Positions 42,628 to 50,535 are shown, numbered from the stretch's first letter. The stretch is DNA of 64,000 bases from Virgibacillus sp. 7505 (GCF_002272135.1 NZ_NPBF01000028.1:62001-126000); one strand, 5' to 3'. Translations and numbers: made by a program. Notes: a model not told the origin generated them from the sequence alone.

Positions 42628-44301
42628 ATGCGCGAACCATGGTGGAAGAGAAGTACTGTATATCAAATTTACCCGAAAAGCTTTCATGATACGACAGGCA
42701 GTGGAATGGGGGATTTGCAGGGAATAATCGAAAAGCTCGATTATTTGAAGGAGCTCGGTATTGATATGGTGTGGCTGACGCCAATCTACCGATCGCCGCA
42801 GCGTGATAATGGGTATGATATCAGTGATTATTACAAGATTGAACCTGCTTACGGTACGATGGAAGATGTGGAAAGATTAATAGGGGAATTGCATGAGCGT
42901 GATATGAAGCTGATGATGGATATCGTCATCAATCACACCTCAACAGATCACGAATGGTTCCGCCAGGCGAAATCTTCAAAGGATAATCCTTACCGTGATT
43001 ATTACATTTGGCGAGATCCGCACGATGGTGCAGAACCGAATAACTGGGTATCCAAGTTTGGAGGTAATGCATGGAGTTTAGAGGAACATACGAATCAGTA
43101 TTATTTACATCTTTTCGACAAGACGCAGGCGGATCTTAACTGGGAGAATGAAAAGGTGCGGAAAGATTTGTTCAAGATGATGAATTTCTGGGCAGAGAAG
43201 GGTCTTGATGGATTCCGTCTGGATGTTATCAATCTTGTTTCAAAAGTCCAGAGCCTGCCCTATGATCATGATGCCCCAGATGGTCAATTTGGGAAGGAGT
43301 ACTACACAGACGGACCTCGAATCCACGAATTCATGCATGAAATGAACCAGGAAGTTTTCACCCCTCATAGTCTAGTAACAGTTGGCGAGATGTCGTCTAC
43401 TAGCTTGGCTGCTTGCCAGCAGTATACAAAACCAGATGCCGAAGAGTTGAGTATGACATTCAATTTCCATCATCTGAAGGTGGATTACGATAACGGAATG
43501 AAGTGGACAGATGGTAAGCTGGAGTTCATAAAGCTGAAGCAGATTTTATCTGACTGGCAAATTGGTATGCATGAGGTAGGTGGCTGGAATGCCCTCTTCT
43601 GGTGCAATCATGATCAGCCGCGTATTGTCAGCAGGTTCGGAGATGACGGTGAATACTGGAAAGAATCAGCAAAGATGCTGGCAACCGTTCTGCACATGAT
43701 GCAAGGAACTCCTTATATTTATCAAGGAGAGGAGATTGGAATGACCGACCCGAAGTTTTCTAACATCGAAGATTATAATGATGTAGAAACTCATAATGCA
43801 TTTCAAGCTCTCAAAGAGGATGGTATGGACAGTGAACTAGCCTTGAGAATCATCCAGCGCCGCTCCCGGGACAATTCTCGTACTCCGATGCAGTGGAACC
43901 AAGAAAAAAATGCTGGCTTTACTGATGGAAATCCGTGGCTTGCAGTGGCATCGAATTATACAGATATCAATGTTGAAAAAGCGCTGCGGGATGATGATTC
44001 GATTTTCTATCATTATCAAAAGCTGATTAGATTGCGGAAGGAATATGCTATCATAACCCATGGAGACTATGAACCGATATGTATGGATGATGAACGTGTC
44101 TTCTGTTATGAACGGAAGTGGAATAGTGAAAAATTGCTTGTCGTAGCGAATTTCTTTGGAGAGACAGCAGAATTTTCCTACCCGAAAGAACACATGGCAA
44201 AAGCAGAAATCCTGCTTTCCAATTATGCTGATAGTCCGTCAGATTACAGAAAGATACGGCTTCGCCCGTACGAAGCGGTCATTTACCATAGTAAAGCGTA
44301 A
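42628..44301 (+). CDS. treA: Trehalose-6-phosphate hydrolase
   Basis: A 557-residue GH13 phospho-alpha-(1,1)-glucosidase that cuts trehalose-6-phosphate to glucose and glucose-6-phosphate. Catalytic residues: nucleophile Asp in GFRLDVINLV, acid/base Glu in LVTVGEMSS and the transition-state Asp in CNHDQPR. The N-terminal WWKRSTVYQIYPKSF and DIVINHTS are standard. ATG 42628 has SD AAAGGAG. It lies 19 bases after treP. Also called treC in other species. Confidence 0.95.
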   Translation: MREPWWKRSTVYQIYPKSFHDTTGSGMGDLQGIIEKLDYLKELGIDMVWLTPIYRSPQRDNGYDISDYYKIEPAYGTMEDVERLIGELHERDMKLMMDIVINHTSTDHEWFRQAKSSKDNPYRDYYIWRDPHDGAEPNNWVSKFGGNAWSLEEHTNQYYLHLFDKTQADLNWENEKVRKDLFKMMNFWAEKGLDGFRLDVINLVSKVQSLPYDHDAPDGQFGKEYYTDGPRIHEFMHEMNQEVFTPHSLVTVGEMSSTSLAACQQYTKPDAEELSMTFNFHHLKVDYDNGMKWTDGKLEFIKLKQILSDWQIGMHEVGGWNALFWCNHDQPRIVSRFGDDGEYWKESAKMLATVLHMMQGTPYIYQGEEIGMTDPKFSNIEDYNDVETHNAFQALKEDGMDSELALRIIQRRSRDNSRTPMQWNQEKNAGFTDGNPWLAVASNYTDINVEKALRDDDSIFYHYQKLIRLRKEYAIITHGDYEPICMDDERVFCYERKWNSEKLLVVANFFGETAEFSYPKEHMAKAEILLSNYADSPSDYRKIRLRPYEAVIYHSKA

Positions 44302-44314
44302 AGGCCTGATAGGG

Positions 44315-45028
44315 ATGGAGAAGAAATTTCAAACAATCTATGATTTGTTAGCAAGAGAAATCCAAACAGAGAAAATCAAGGCAGGACAGCTGCTGCCTTC
44401 TGAAAACGAACTGACGGAGAGATTTGCGACATCCAGGGAAACGGTACGCAAAGCCTTGCAATTGCTGTCCCAAAATGGGTACATCCAAAAGCTGCAAGGA
44501 AAAGGCTCGGTCGTGCTTGAACAGGATAAGCTGCCTTTGCCGGTCAGCGGATTGACGAGCTTCAAGGAGCTGGCCCGCTCGATGTCGCAGAAGGTGGAGA
44601 CATATGTATCGTCACTTTCTAGTAAGGAAGCGAGTGGCATTACCCAACAGCTGCTGCAATGTGAGAAAGGTGCGCCAGTATGGGAGCTTCATCGTTTGCG
44701 TAAGCTGGATGGCGAAGGGGTCATCTATGATAAAGATTTACTGTTGAAGGAAATTGCTCCTGGTTTGACAGAAGAAATAGCAGCTGATTCAATCTATGAT
44801 TATCTGGAACAGGATCTAGGGTTATCCATTAGTTATGCAAAGAAAGAAGTTGTCGTTGAAGAAGCTCAAGCGGAAGATAAAGCAATAATGGATTTAGGAA
44901 GTTATCAACAGCTTGTCGTAGTGCGCAGTGCAGTTTATCTTGAAGATACAACTTTATTCCAATATACCGAGTCGAAGCATCGACCGGACAAGTTTCGTTT
45001 TGTCGATTTTGCTCGAAGAACAAAATGA
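44315..45028 (+). CDS. treR: Trehalose operon repressor TreR (GntR/HutC)
   Basis: A 237-residue regulator: N-terminal GntR winged helix (LPSENELTERFATSRETVRKAL, residues 30-55) and C-terminal UTRA effector domain (PVWELHRLRKLDGEGVIYDKDLL, ... LFQYTESKHRPDKFRF). Length fits B. subtilis TreR (238), which is induced by trehalose-6-phosphate. It is the third gene of the tre operon, 13 bases after treA, and the operator before treP is a clear target. Confidence 0.94.
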   Translation: MEKKFQTIYDLLAREIQTEKIKAGQLLPSENELTERFATSRETVRKALQLLSQNGYIQKLQGKGSVVLEQDKLPLPVSGLTSFKELARSMSQKVETYVSSLSSKEASGITQQLLQCEKGAPVWELHRLRKLDGEGVIYDKDLLLKEIAPGLTEEIAADSIYDYLEQDLGLSISYAKKEVVVEEAQAEDKAIMDLGSYQQLVVVRSAVYLEDTTLFQYTESKHRPDKFRFVDFARRTK

Positions 45029-45037
45029 GAAATAAAT

Positions 45038-45073
45038 AAAATGTGCATAGCTTAGAGGCTATGCACATTTTAT
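45038..45073 (+). terminator. Terminator after treR
   Basis: AAAATGTGCATAGC pairs with GCTATGCACATTTT around a 6-base loop. The stem arms also read as DnaA-box-like 9-mers. Confidence 0.8.
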
Positions 45074-45199
45074 TGTGGGTAAAGAGAAGCTTGTACACAG
45101 GAAAATTCTGTTTGTTCACATAATTTGTGTGTAACGTAAGTTATGCACAGAAAAATTTGACGAATGCTGGTGCAATGCATTTTATCCACATGTGGATAT
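45042..45199. promoter_or_regulatory. Cluster of nine DnaA-box-like sequences
   Basis: Nine 9-mers match TTATNCACA or its complement at 8 or 9 positions: TGTGCATAG 45042, CTATGCACA 45059, TGTGGGTAA 45074, TTGTACACA 45091, TTGTTCACA 45112, TGTGTGTAA 45126, TTATGCACA 45141 (perfect), TTATCCACA 45182 (perfect), TGTGGATAT 45191. There is no dnaA/dnaN here, so it is not a standard oriC. It may be a DnaA titration or regulatory cluster. Confidence 0.55.
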
Positions 45200-45202
45200 C
45201 AT

Positions 45203-45694
45203 TTAAGGGCGAATCCGCTTGCCTAAAATAACTAAATCCCGCTCGATGCCATCCAATTCTGCTACGTTCGGCATAACAGCCCAGCGCTCAAATCCGAAAC
45301 GCTCAAAGAGTTTAATGCTCGGTTCATTATGTCCAAAAACGAAACCTAGAACGGTCTTGAAATCCAATGCTTCGGACTGGTCTAGAACGAACTGGAGCAT
45401 ATCTTTTCCTAATCCTTTTCCTCTGGCATCCTGATGAATATAGATGCTGACTTCCACCGTTTTGTGATAAGCTGCGCGGCCATAAAACGGCTCCAAGCTG
45501 ATCCAGCCCAGGACGATTCCGTCTTCCTCCACGACCCAAAGCGGTCGCTGTTCTGTATGATGCTGGAACCAATCCAGTCTGCTTTCCACCGATATCTCTT
45601 CCAAGTCTGCGGTGACCATTCTGCCGGCAATCGTGGAATTATAAATGGAAACAATTGCAGGAAGATCGTGAAGTTCTGCGATGCGGTATTGCAT
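45203..45694 (-). CDS. GNAT N-acetyltransferase (phosphinothricin/methionine-sulfoximine type)
   Basis: A 163-residue GNAT of the PAT/MnaT family: YRIAELHDLPAIVSIYNSTI at the start, EDGIVLGWISLEPF, VEVSIYIHQDARGKGLGKDML as the acetyl-CoA motif A and LFERFGFERWAVMP near the end. Such enzymes acetylate glutamate analogues or methionine derivatives. SD GGGGG is spaced for ATG 45694; ATG 45700 is too near. The promoter region is at the right side and is not shared with treR. Confidence 0.87.
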   Translation of the reverse strand: MQYRIAELHDLPAIVSIYNSTIAGRMVTADLEEISVESRLDWFQHHTEQRPLWVVEEDGIVLGWISLEPFYGRAAYHKTVEVSIYIHQDARGKGLGKDMLQFVLDQSEALDFKTVLGFVFGHNEPSIKLFERFGFERWAVMPNVAELDGIERDLVILGKRIRP

Positions 45695-45810
45695 GTCCAT
45701 TCCCCCATGGTTTTTGACTAATTATACTAAACGGTTAGATAGAAGAATAGTCTGGATGAGTTTGGGGTACTAGGTAAGCAGGTGAAATGGCAGATGAGAG
45801 GATGTGGATT

Positions 45811-46044
45811 ATGTATTCAGTAACATTCGGTAAATTGCTGCAATTCGCTGCTATCGGCTTAGTGATTGGCTTCATCATTGGTATAGTCGCTATGCTCGGC
45901 TTTGATTTAAACTTTATGGCTATGATTCTAAGTGTATTGCTCAGCATCATTGGAGCATTTGCGGCAGGTATGTACGCGGAGCTGTATCATATTAGGCAGG
46001 CAGTGAATGAACAGACGGAGAAGACATTGAAAAAAAGAGGGTAA
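45811..46044 (+). CDS. Small two-TM membrane protein (77 aa)
   Basis: A 77-residue protein with two helices (about residues 8-28 and 33-52) separated by a tight turn and a charged C-terminal helix (YHIRQAVNEQTEKTLKKRG). The frame opens at ATG 45787, but SD GAGAGG (45796-45801) supports ATG 45811. No family recognised. Confidence 0.6.
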   Translation: MYSVTFGKLLQFAAIGLVIGFIIGIVAMLGFDLNFMAMILSVLLSIIGAFAAGMYAELYHIRQAVNEQTEKTLKKRG

Positions 46045-46046
46045 TA

Positions 46047-46090
46047 AGAAATTTCGGCTGCTGCATATAGCGGCTGAACTTTTTTTTGAT
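46047..46090 (+). terminator. Terminator after the small membrane protein
   Basis: TTCGGCTGCT pairs with AGCGGCTGAA (wobbles) followed by eight Ts. Confidence 0.75.
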
Positions 46091-46095
46091 AAAAT

Positions 46096-46128
46096 TTATT
46101 TCACATGTATGAAATAATAATGTATACT
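46096..46128 (+). promoter_or_regulatory. marR-MFS promoter with inverted-repeat operator
   Basis: TTCACA (46100-46105), 17 bases, TATACT (46123-46128). TTATTTCA (46096-46103) and TGAAATAA (46110-46117) form a perfect 8-bp inverted repeat with a 6-base centre over the -35, a fitting MarR operator. Confidence 0.65.
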
Positions 46129-46163
46129 AATACTAGTAGAAAGCAGTAATTGGGGGTCTGTAA

Positions 46164-46568
46164 GTGGAAAGCAGAGATATGATTGATTTTATCGAATTAG
46201 TACGTAATGTCAATAAAGCGTTGCGTAAGGAATGGGATTTTCAGATTTCCGGACCGCAGCTTGTCTTGTTGAGGCTGTTAAAAAATAGCGGGCCGATGCG
46301 TATGTCTGATTTGGCTGAGGAAGTAGGTATCAGCTTTAGTGGGGCAACGAACTTAGGTAACCGCATGATCAAGGAAGGCTACTTGGAGCGAATCCACTCA
46401 GAAAAGGATCGCCGGGTTGTCATGCTTGCAATTACGCAAAAGGGATCTGACTTCTATGAGAGTTTTTCTGGAGCAAGGGACAAAGCATTCAGTTCTTTCC
46501 TCGGTAAACTAACAGAAGAAGAGAAAAACGAGTTCATCCGGCTCAGCCGTAAGATGCTCGCTGATTAA
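46164..46568 (+). CDS. MarR family transcriptional regulator
   Basis: A 134-residue winged-helix regulator: PQLVLLRLLKNSGPMRMSDLAEEVGISFSGATNLGNRM is the DNA-binding unit and HSEKDRRVVMLAITQKG the wing. GTG start with SD GGGGG. The MFS gene follows 18 bases later in the same transcript, and a palindromic operator overlaps the promoter, so it likely represses itself and the exporter until a ligand binds. Confidence 0.92.
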   Translation: MESRDMIDFIELVRNVNKALRKEWDFQISGPQLVLLRLLKNSGPMRMSDLAEEVGISFSGATNLGNRMIKEGYLERIHSEKDRRVVMLAITQKGSDFYESFSGARDKAFSSFLGKLTEEEKNEFIRLSRKMLAD

Positions 46569-46586
46569 AAGAAAGGGGATGAGTGT

Positions 46587-47825
46587 ATGTCGGACATTCG
46601 AAATGAAACGATACCCGATGGACACGAAATCGAACAAGCGGAAAATGAAATCAAGGAAGACGCACATAGTATAAAACGGATATTCAAGCAACCGAAGGCG
46701 GCATGGGCGGTTGCTTTTGCATGTGTCGTTGCATTTATGGGGATTGGTCTTGTCGATCCGATTCTTCCATCAATCGCTGCACAGATGGATGCAACGCCGA
46801 GTCAAGTAGAATTATTATTCACGAGTTATTTGCTCGTTACCGGAATCATGATGCTGATCACAGGCTGGTTATCCAGTCGGATCGGTCCGAAAATGACACT
46901 GCTCATCGGGTTGGTCATCATTATATTATTCTCCACTTTAGGAGGATTAGCCGGCAGTGTGGATGAATTGGTCGGCCTTCGTGCGGGCTGGGGGTTAGGT
47001 AATGCATTATTTATCTCCACAGCACTTGCCGTAATCGTCAGTGTTGCCAGCGGTGGTTCTGCAGTAGCCATCATGCTTTATGAAGCAGCTCTTGGATTAG
47101 GGATGTCAGTCGGACCGCTTCTGGGCGGACTTCTTGGATCCATCCATTGGCGTGCACCTTTCTTTGGTGTGGCGGTATTGATGCTGATCGGATTGCTGGC
47201 GGTGTGGATATTGCTGACAGATGTACCAAAACCAGCGAAGAAAATTCCGCTTTCAGCACCATTCCAGGCATTGCGTCATCCGGGACTTTTGACGATAGGG
47301 TTGACAGCTTTATTTTATAACTTCGGTTTCTTTACGTTGCTGACATATTCACCTTTTGTCTTGAATCTCGGTGAATTCGGTATCGGATTCGTCTTCTTTG
47401 TTTGGGGAGTCATGCTGGCAATTGGGTCGATCTTTATAGCACCTTCTTTCGAAACGAAGCTAGGTACGAAAAGATCACTAAGTTTGGTAATGGTGGGTAT
47501 CATCATTACATTGGCTTTGATGGGGATTGGCGCAGATTGGCCGGTATTCCTGATAGTGATGATTGCATTAATGGGTTTATTACTTGGTATTAACAATACG
47601 GTCATGACAACAGCTGTTATGGAAGTCTCGCCGGTTGAGCGTTCTACAGCATCAGCTGCATATAGTTTCCTGCGTTTCACCGGTGGTTCGATTTCACCAT
47701 GGCTCGCGGGAAAAGTGTCAGAGCATATTTCGATTGGAGCTCCATACTATGTCGCGGCAGCGGCGGTGCTCGTCGGATTGCTGTTATTCACTGCTAGAAG
47801 AGGTGCAATGGATCGTTTGAGTTAA
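46587..47825 (+). CDS. MFS multidrug-type exporter
   Basis: A 412-residue MFS protein with an unusually long acidic cytoplasmic N-terminus (residues 1-35, IEQAENEIKEDAHSIKR) before TM1. 12 helices; TM1 has GIGLVDPILPSIAAQM, the motif A loop is altered (WLSSRIGPKM), and TM5 has the antiporter motif C (LGLGMSVGPLLGGLLG). Regulated with the MarR gene just upstream. SD AAAGGGGATG. Substrate unknown. Confidence 0.9.
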   Translation: MSDIRNETIPDGHEIEQAENEIKEDAHSIKRIFKQPKAAWAVAFACVVAFMGIGLVDPILPSIAAQMDATPSQVELLFTSYLLVTGIMMLITGWLSSRIGPKMTLLIGLVIIILFSTLGGLAGSVDELVGLRAGWGLGNALFISTALAVIVSVASGGSAVAIMLYEAALGLGMSVGPLLGGLLGSIHWRAPFFGVAVLMLIGLLAVWILLTDVPKPAKKIPLSAPFQALRHPGLLTIGLTALFYNFGFFTLLTYSPFVLNLGEFGIGFVFFVWGVMLAIGSIFIAPSFETKLGTKRSLSLVMVGIIITLALMGIGADWPVFLIVMIALMGLLLGINNTVMTTAVMEVSPVERSTASAAYSFLRFTGGSISPWLAGKVSEHISIGAPYYVAAAAVLVGLLLFTARRGAMDRLS

Positions 47826-47828
47826 GAG

Positions 47829-47864
47829 AAAGGCCATGGTCATTTGACCATGGCCTTTTTTTGT
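47829..47864 (+). terminator. Terminator after the MFS gene
   Basis: AAGGCCATGGTC pairs perfectly with GACCATGGCCTT around ATTT, then seven Ts. Confidence 0.92.
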
Positions 47865-47951
47865 ATGGGAAGACAAAGGTAAATGCTATAACTGTATTTC
47901 GGATTATGATACGCTGATAGTATTCGAGTCTATAGCAATTGGGGGGATTCC

Positions 47952-48257
47952 ATGTATATCGTCCATTCGATTTTTGATGTTCCAGCAGAAAAGGCAGAAG
48001 AAGTAATTGCTATTTATCGAAATCGATCGAAATTGGTGGATCAAGCACCAGGGTTCCTACAGTTCCAGCTGCTGCATAATCAAAAGAAGCCTGGGGAGCT
48101 GACGGTTGAAATCACCTGGGAGGACAAGCAGAGCTATGTAAACTGGGTGAGCGGGGAGGATTTTAAACGAATTCATGATCTGGAGAAAAAGTATCCGGAT
48201 CAAGAGCTCGCGGCTATTCGGCCAATCGTTAAGATGTACGAGGTGGTGGCCAAATGA
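47952..48257 (+). CDS. Antibiotic biosynthesis monooxygenase (ABM) domain protein
   Basis: A 101-residue ferredoxin-like ABM protein related to HmoA/HmoB/IsdG-type haem monooxygenases: YIVHSIFDVPAEKAEEV, APGFLQFQLL, TVEITWEDKQSYVNWVSGEDFKRIH with the Asn/Trp/His cluster of the family. It may degrade haem or act on a quinone-like substrate. First gene of a four-gene unit with the B12-binding and STAS genes; its stop overlaps the next ATG. SD GGGGGG. Confidence 0.82.
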   Translation: MYIVHSIFDVPAEKAEEVIAIYRNRSKLVDQAPGFLQFQLLHNQKKPGELTVEITWEDKQSYVNWVSGEDFKRIHDLEKKYPDQELAAIRPIVKMYEVVAK

Positions 48258-48616
48258 ACCAGCAGTCAGGAAAAGATGCAATACTTGATAAAATCGTGGA
48301 AGAAATCTTCAACGCTTATCCTTCTTTATATGAACGATACGGGGAAAACGGAAAGAAGCGGACACGGGAGGATAATCAGCACCATCTTGATTACCTGCAG
48401 ACAGCTTATGATTCAGATGACTCGAAACTGTTTGTGGGCTACACCATGTGGCTGTATGAACTGCTGTCCGCCCGTGGTATGAATGAAAGAATCATCATTG
48501 ATAATTATGAACGGCTCATTCCGCTCCTGGAAGAGTACATGGACCAAGGGAAATACCTCTTTTTCAAAGTATGTCTGGAGGAAGGAATCGAGGCATTGCT
48601 TGCAGAAAAAAACTAG
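48254..48616 (+). CDS. Helical protein upstream of the B12-binding gene (120 aa)
   Basis: A 120-residue all-helical protein with RYGENGKKRTREDNQHHLDYLQTA and YTMWLYELLSARGM. From memory, this RYGExGxxRxxEDxxxHLxYL pattern is found in the N-terminal domains of larger cobalamin-binding or globin-like sensor proteins, so here a sensor module may have been split into its own gene. Overlaps the ABM gene by 4 bases and ends 27 bases before the B12-binding gene. Confidence 0.7.
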   Translation: MNQQSGKDAILDKIVEEIFNAYPSLYERYGENGKKRTREDNQHHLDYLQTAYDSDDSKLFVGYTMWLYELLSARGMNERIIIDNYERLIPLLEEYMDQGKYLFFKVCLEEGIEALLAEKN

Positions 48617-48643
48617 GACGAAGACAACTGAGGGTGATACGTG

Positions 48644-49291
48644 ATGACAGAAGCATGGCAGCGTTTTGCTGCTGCGTTGCTTGCGGGCGATGAGCGGCAG
48701 GCGTACACAGTTTTAGCAGAGGATACAAGACCAAGTATACATGTGTACAAGGAAATCATTACACCGGCGATGTATGAAATAGGGGAGAAATGGCTGCGTA
48801 ATGAGATCACTGTAGCAGATGAGCATTTGGCGACGAGCGTCTGTGATTTTGCGTTGGCACAGTATATCTATCCATTCAAAAGGCGAAACAGACAATCAGG
48901 TAAAAAAGCGATGTTTCTTTGTTTGGAGGATGAACAGCATGTTATCGGTTCAAAGATGGTTGCAGCTCTATTTGAGGAAAACCATTGGCAGGTCAGGCAT
49001 ATGGGACCGAATCTTCCATTATCTCATGCATTGAAAAGTGCAGAGCAATGGCAGCCCGATGTAGTCGGTTTGTCGGCGGCCATTCCTTATCGAATCACTG
49101 CCTTAAAAGAATATATAGCTGCATTTGAGCAATTATCCTGGGTACCTCGAATTCTGGTTGGGGGAAGAGTTGTCGCTATGCATGATTTAAGAGCTTATTG
49201 CGGTAGACAGACAAGCATCATCTACGATCTCGAACAGATTGCTGCATGGCTTGAGGTAAAAACGGAGGCCTCGGCAGATGGTGTCCGGTAA
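48644..49291 (+). CDS. Cobalamin (B12)-binding domain protein
   Basis: A 215-residue protein. Residues 1-85 are the helical B12-binding-2 cap with the W...EH pattern of CarH and corrinoid proteins (WLRNEITVADEHLATSV). Residues 90-205 are the Rossmann-like B12-binding domain; the cobalt-ligand motif is EQHVIG, an Asp-to-Glu variant of DxHxxG, followed by VGLSAAIPYR and ILVGGRV. No DNA-binding or catalytic domain is fused. It probably senses light or redox state through cobalamin and passes it to the STAS protein whose ATG lies inside its 3' end. Confidence 0.85.
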   Translation: MTEAWQRFAAALLAGDERQAYTVLAEDTRPSIHVYKEIITPAMYEIGEKWLRNEITVADEHLATSVCDFALAQYIYPFKRRNRQSGKKAMFLCLEDEQHVIGSKMVAALFEENHWQVRHMGPNLPLSHALKSAEQWQPDVVGLSAAIPYRITALKEYIAAFEQLSWVPRILVGGRVVAMHDLRAYCGRQTSIIYDLEQIAAWLEVKTEASADGVR

Positions 49292-50039
49292 ATTCCTTCC
49301 CCTTCCGTATTTTCTGCTTGATGAGGAGCTTACCATACTGGATTATTCCCGTCCTGCCAGCGATATCTTTTTAATTGGCGATAATTTCATTACGTTGGTC
49401 GATGAAGAGAATAGGCAGAAAGTAAGCCAGTATATACAGCCTCATTTTTCGGAAATGAAAATAGAACTTAATATGAAAACGAAACGCGACCCTCTCGCGG
49501 TGTTCGGCATTTCTGTGCAATGGGAAGGCAATAAAGTGCATATACTATGTGTGGAAAAAACAAAAGAGGTAGACACTCTCTCAGATCAGCTGATAAAGCT
49601 CCGAAGCAGACTGTCAGAAACAGATTTTGAACTGCTTGGAAAGAAGGAAGAGCTGGAGGATGCGATAGCTCGAATTCATAAATTGAGCGGTCCATTCATC
49701 CCTCTTTATGCAGAAGCGGGGCTTGTCCCGTTGTTCGGAGATCTTCAAGCTGATAATCTGCAGGTGATTGAGGAAAATATTTTGTATCGTATTGAGGAAG
49801 GGGATTACGAGCAAGTATTCTTCGACTTCCATGCAGTGGGAAATATAACGGACGATGGAAAAAGGCAGCTTGGTCAACTATTCGAAACTATCCAGCTGAT
49901 GGGGACAAAAACAGTAATCGTCGGACTATCTCCGACACAGGTCAGTGGACTTAAGTCAAAAGGGACGCTGCAGGCGGTTTCTATGGCTAGCTTAAAACAG
50001 GCGATAGCCAAATATATAAAAAAGCAGAACCAAAAGTAG
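49278..50039 (+). CDS. PAS-like/STAS domain protein (RsbR-like)
   Basis: A 253-residue protein: a PAS-like N-terminal part (residues 1-95, LPYFLLDEELTILDYS...), a coiled coil (about 98-135, SDQLIKLRSRLSETDFELLGKKEELEDAI) and a C-terminal STAS domain (138-250) of the stressosome RsbR type with VFFDFHAVGNITDDG and GTKTVIVGLSPTQVSGL. By eye the RsbR phospho-threonines map to Asp and Val here, so signalling by phosphorylation may be altered. Overlaps the B12 gene by 14 bases, implying a fixed ratio of the two products. Confidence 0.8.
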   Translation: MVSGKFLPLPYFLLDEELTILDYSRPASDIFLIGDNFITLVDEENRQKVSQYIQPHFSEMKIELNMKTKRDPLAVFGISVQWEGNKVHILCVEKTKEVDTLSDQLIKLRSRLSETDFELLGKKEELEDAIARIHKLSGPFIPLYAEAGLVPLFGDLQADNLQVIEENILYRIEEGDYEQVFFDFHAVGNITDDGKRQLGQLFETIQLMGTKTVIVGLSPTQVSGLKSKGTLQAVSMASLKQAIAKYIKKQNQK

Positions 50040-50056
50040 TTCTGCTTTTTTTCTTA
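50018..50056. terminator. Bidirectional terminator
   Basis: AAAAAAGCAGAAC pairs with GTTCTGCTTTTTTT around an 8-base loop holding the STAS gene's stop. Confidence 0.88.
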
Positions 50057-50479
50057 TAGGTCGACTGTATAAACGTCGCTCTTGTTCACATTTTTCAAAT
50101 ATATCTTGTCTGGTTTGATTTCGAGTACAACATAATCTGGATCATCTGGTCCGTCAAGCCAAGCGCTGAAGCTATCCTTCCAAAGCTGCTGTTTCAGCTC
50201 CGAAGATTCACTGACTTTTGCTTCAGCCTCGATTTCAACATACTCATCTCCGACGCCGTCGCCGTTATATCCTAGCAGGATATGGACGTTATGATTGTTT
50301 TCAATATCGTCCACCTTGTGTGAACTGCCGCTTGTTGCGCAATATAATGTATATCCTTCGTTGAAGAAGGCCATATAGCGAGTATAAGGCTTACCACCTT
50401 GAACGGTAGCAAGTGTGCCGATCTTTTGATTTTCCAGGATCTGTTCCACATGTTTTCTGACTTCTGCTTGTTCCATCAT
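50054..50479 (-). CDS. Pyridoxamine-phosphate-oxidase-like general stress protein (YdaG-like)
   Basis: A 141-residue split-barrel flavin-binding protein of the general stress protein 26 family: ILENQKIGTLATVQGGKPYTRYMAF, SHKVDDIENNHNVHILLGYNG and FSAWLDGPDDPDYVVLEIKPDKIYL. It resembles B. subtilis YdaG (140 aa). Preceded by a clear sigma-B promoter. ATG 50479 (or 50476) follows AAGGAGGAG. The reading frame stays open to 50638 but upstream codons precede the transcription start. Confidence 0.9.
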   Translation of the reverse strand: MMEQAEVRKHVEQILENQKIGTLATVQGGKPYTRYMAFFNEGYTLYCATSGSSHKVDDIENNHNVHILLGYNGDGVGDEYVEIEAEAKVSESSELKQQLWKDSFSAWLDGPDDPDYVVLEIKPDKIYLKNVNKSDVYTVDL

Positions 50480-50508
50480 GATCTCCTCCTTCTGATTTCT
50501 AAAGGTAG

Positions 50509-50535
50509 TATCCCTTTTTTGGCAGCTTATTAAAC
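50509..50535 (-). promoter_or_regulatory. Sigma-B promoter of the ydaG-like gene
   Basis: Minus-strand GTTTAA (50530-50535), 15 bases, GGGATA (50509-50514): both hexamers fit the sigma-B consensus fully. Confidence 0.78.

Noticed and set aside
45182-45199. The paired DnaA-like boxes read as an origin of replication
   Set aside because: No dnaA, dnaN, AT-rich unwinding element or origin-type gene order nearby; treated as a box cluster only.
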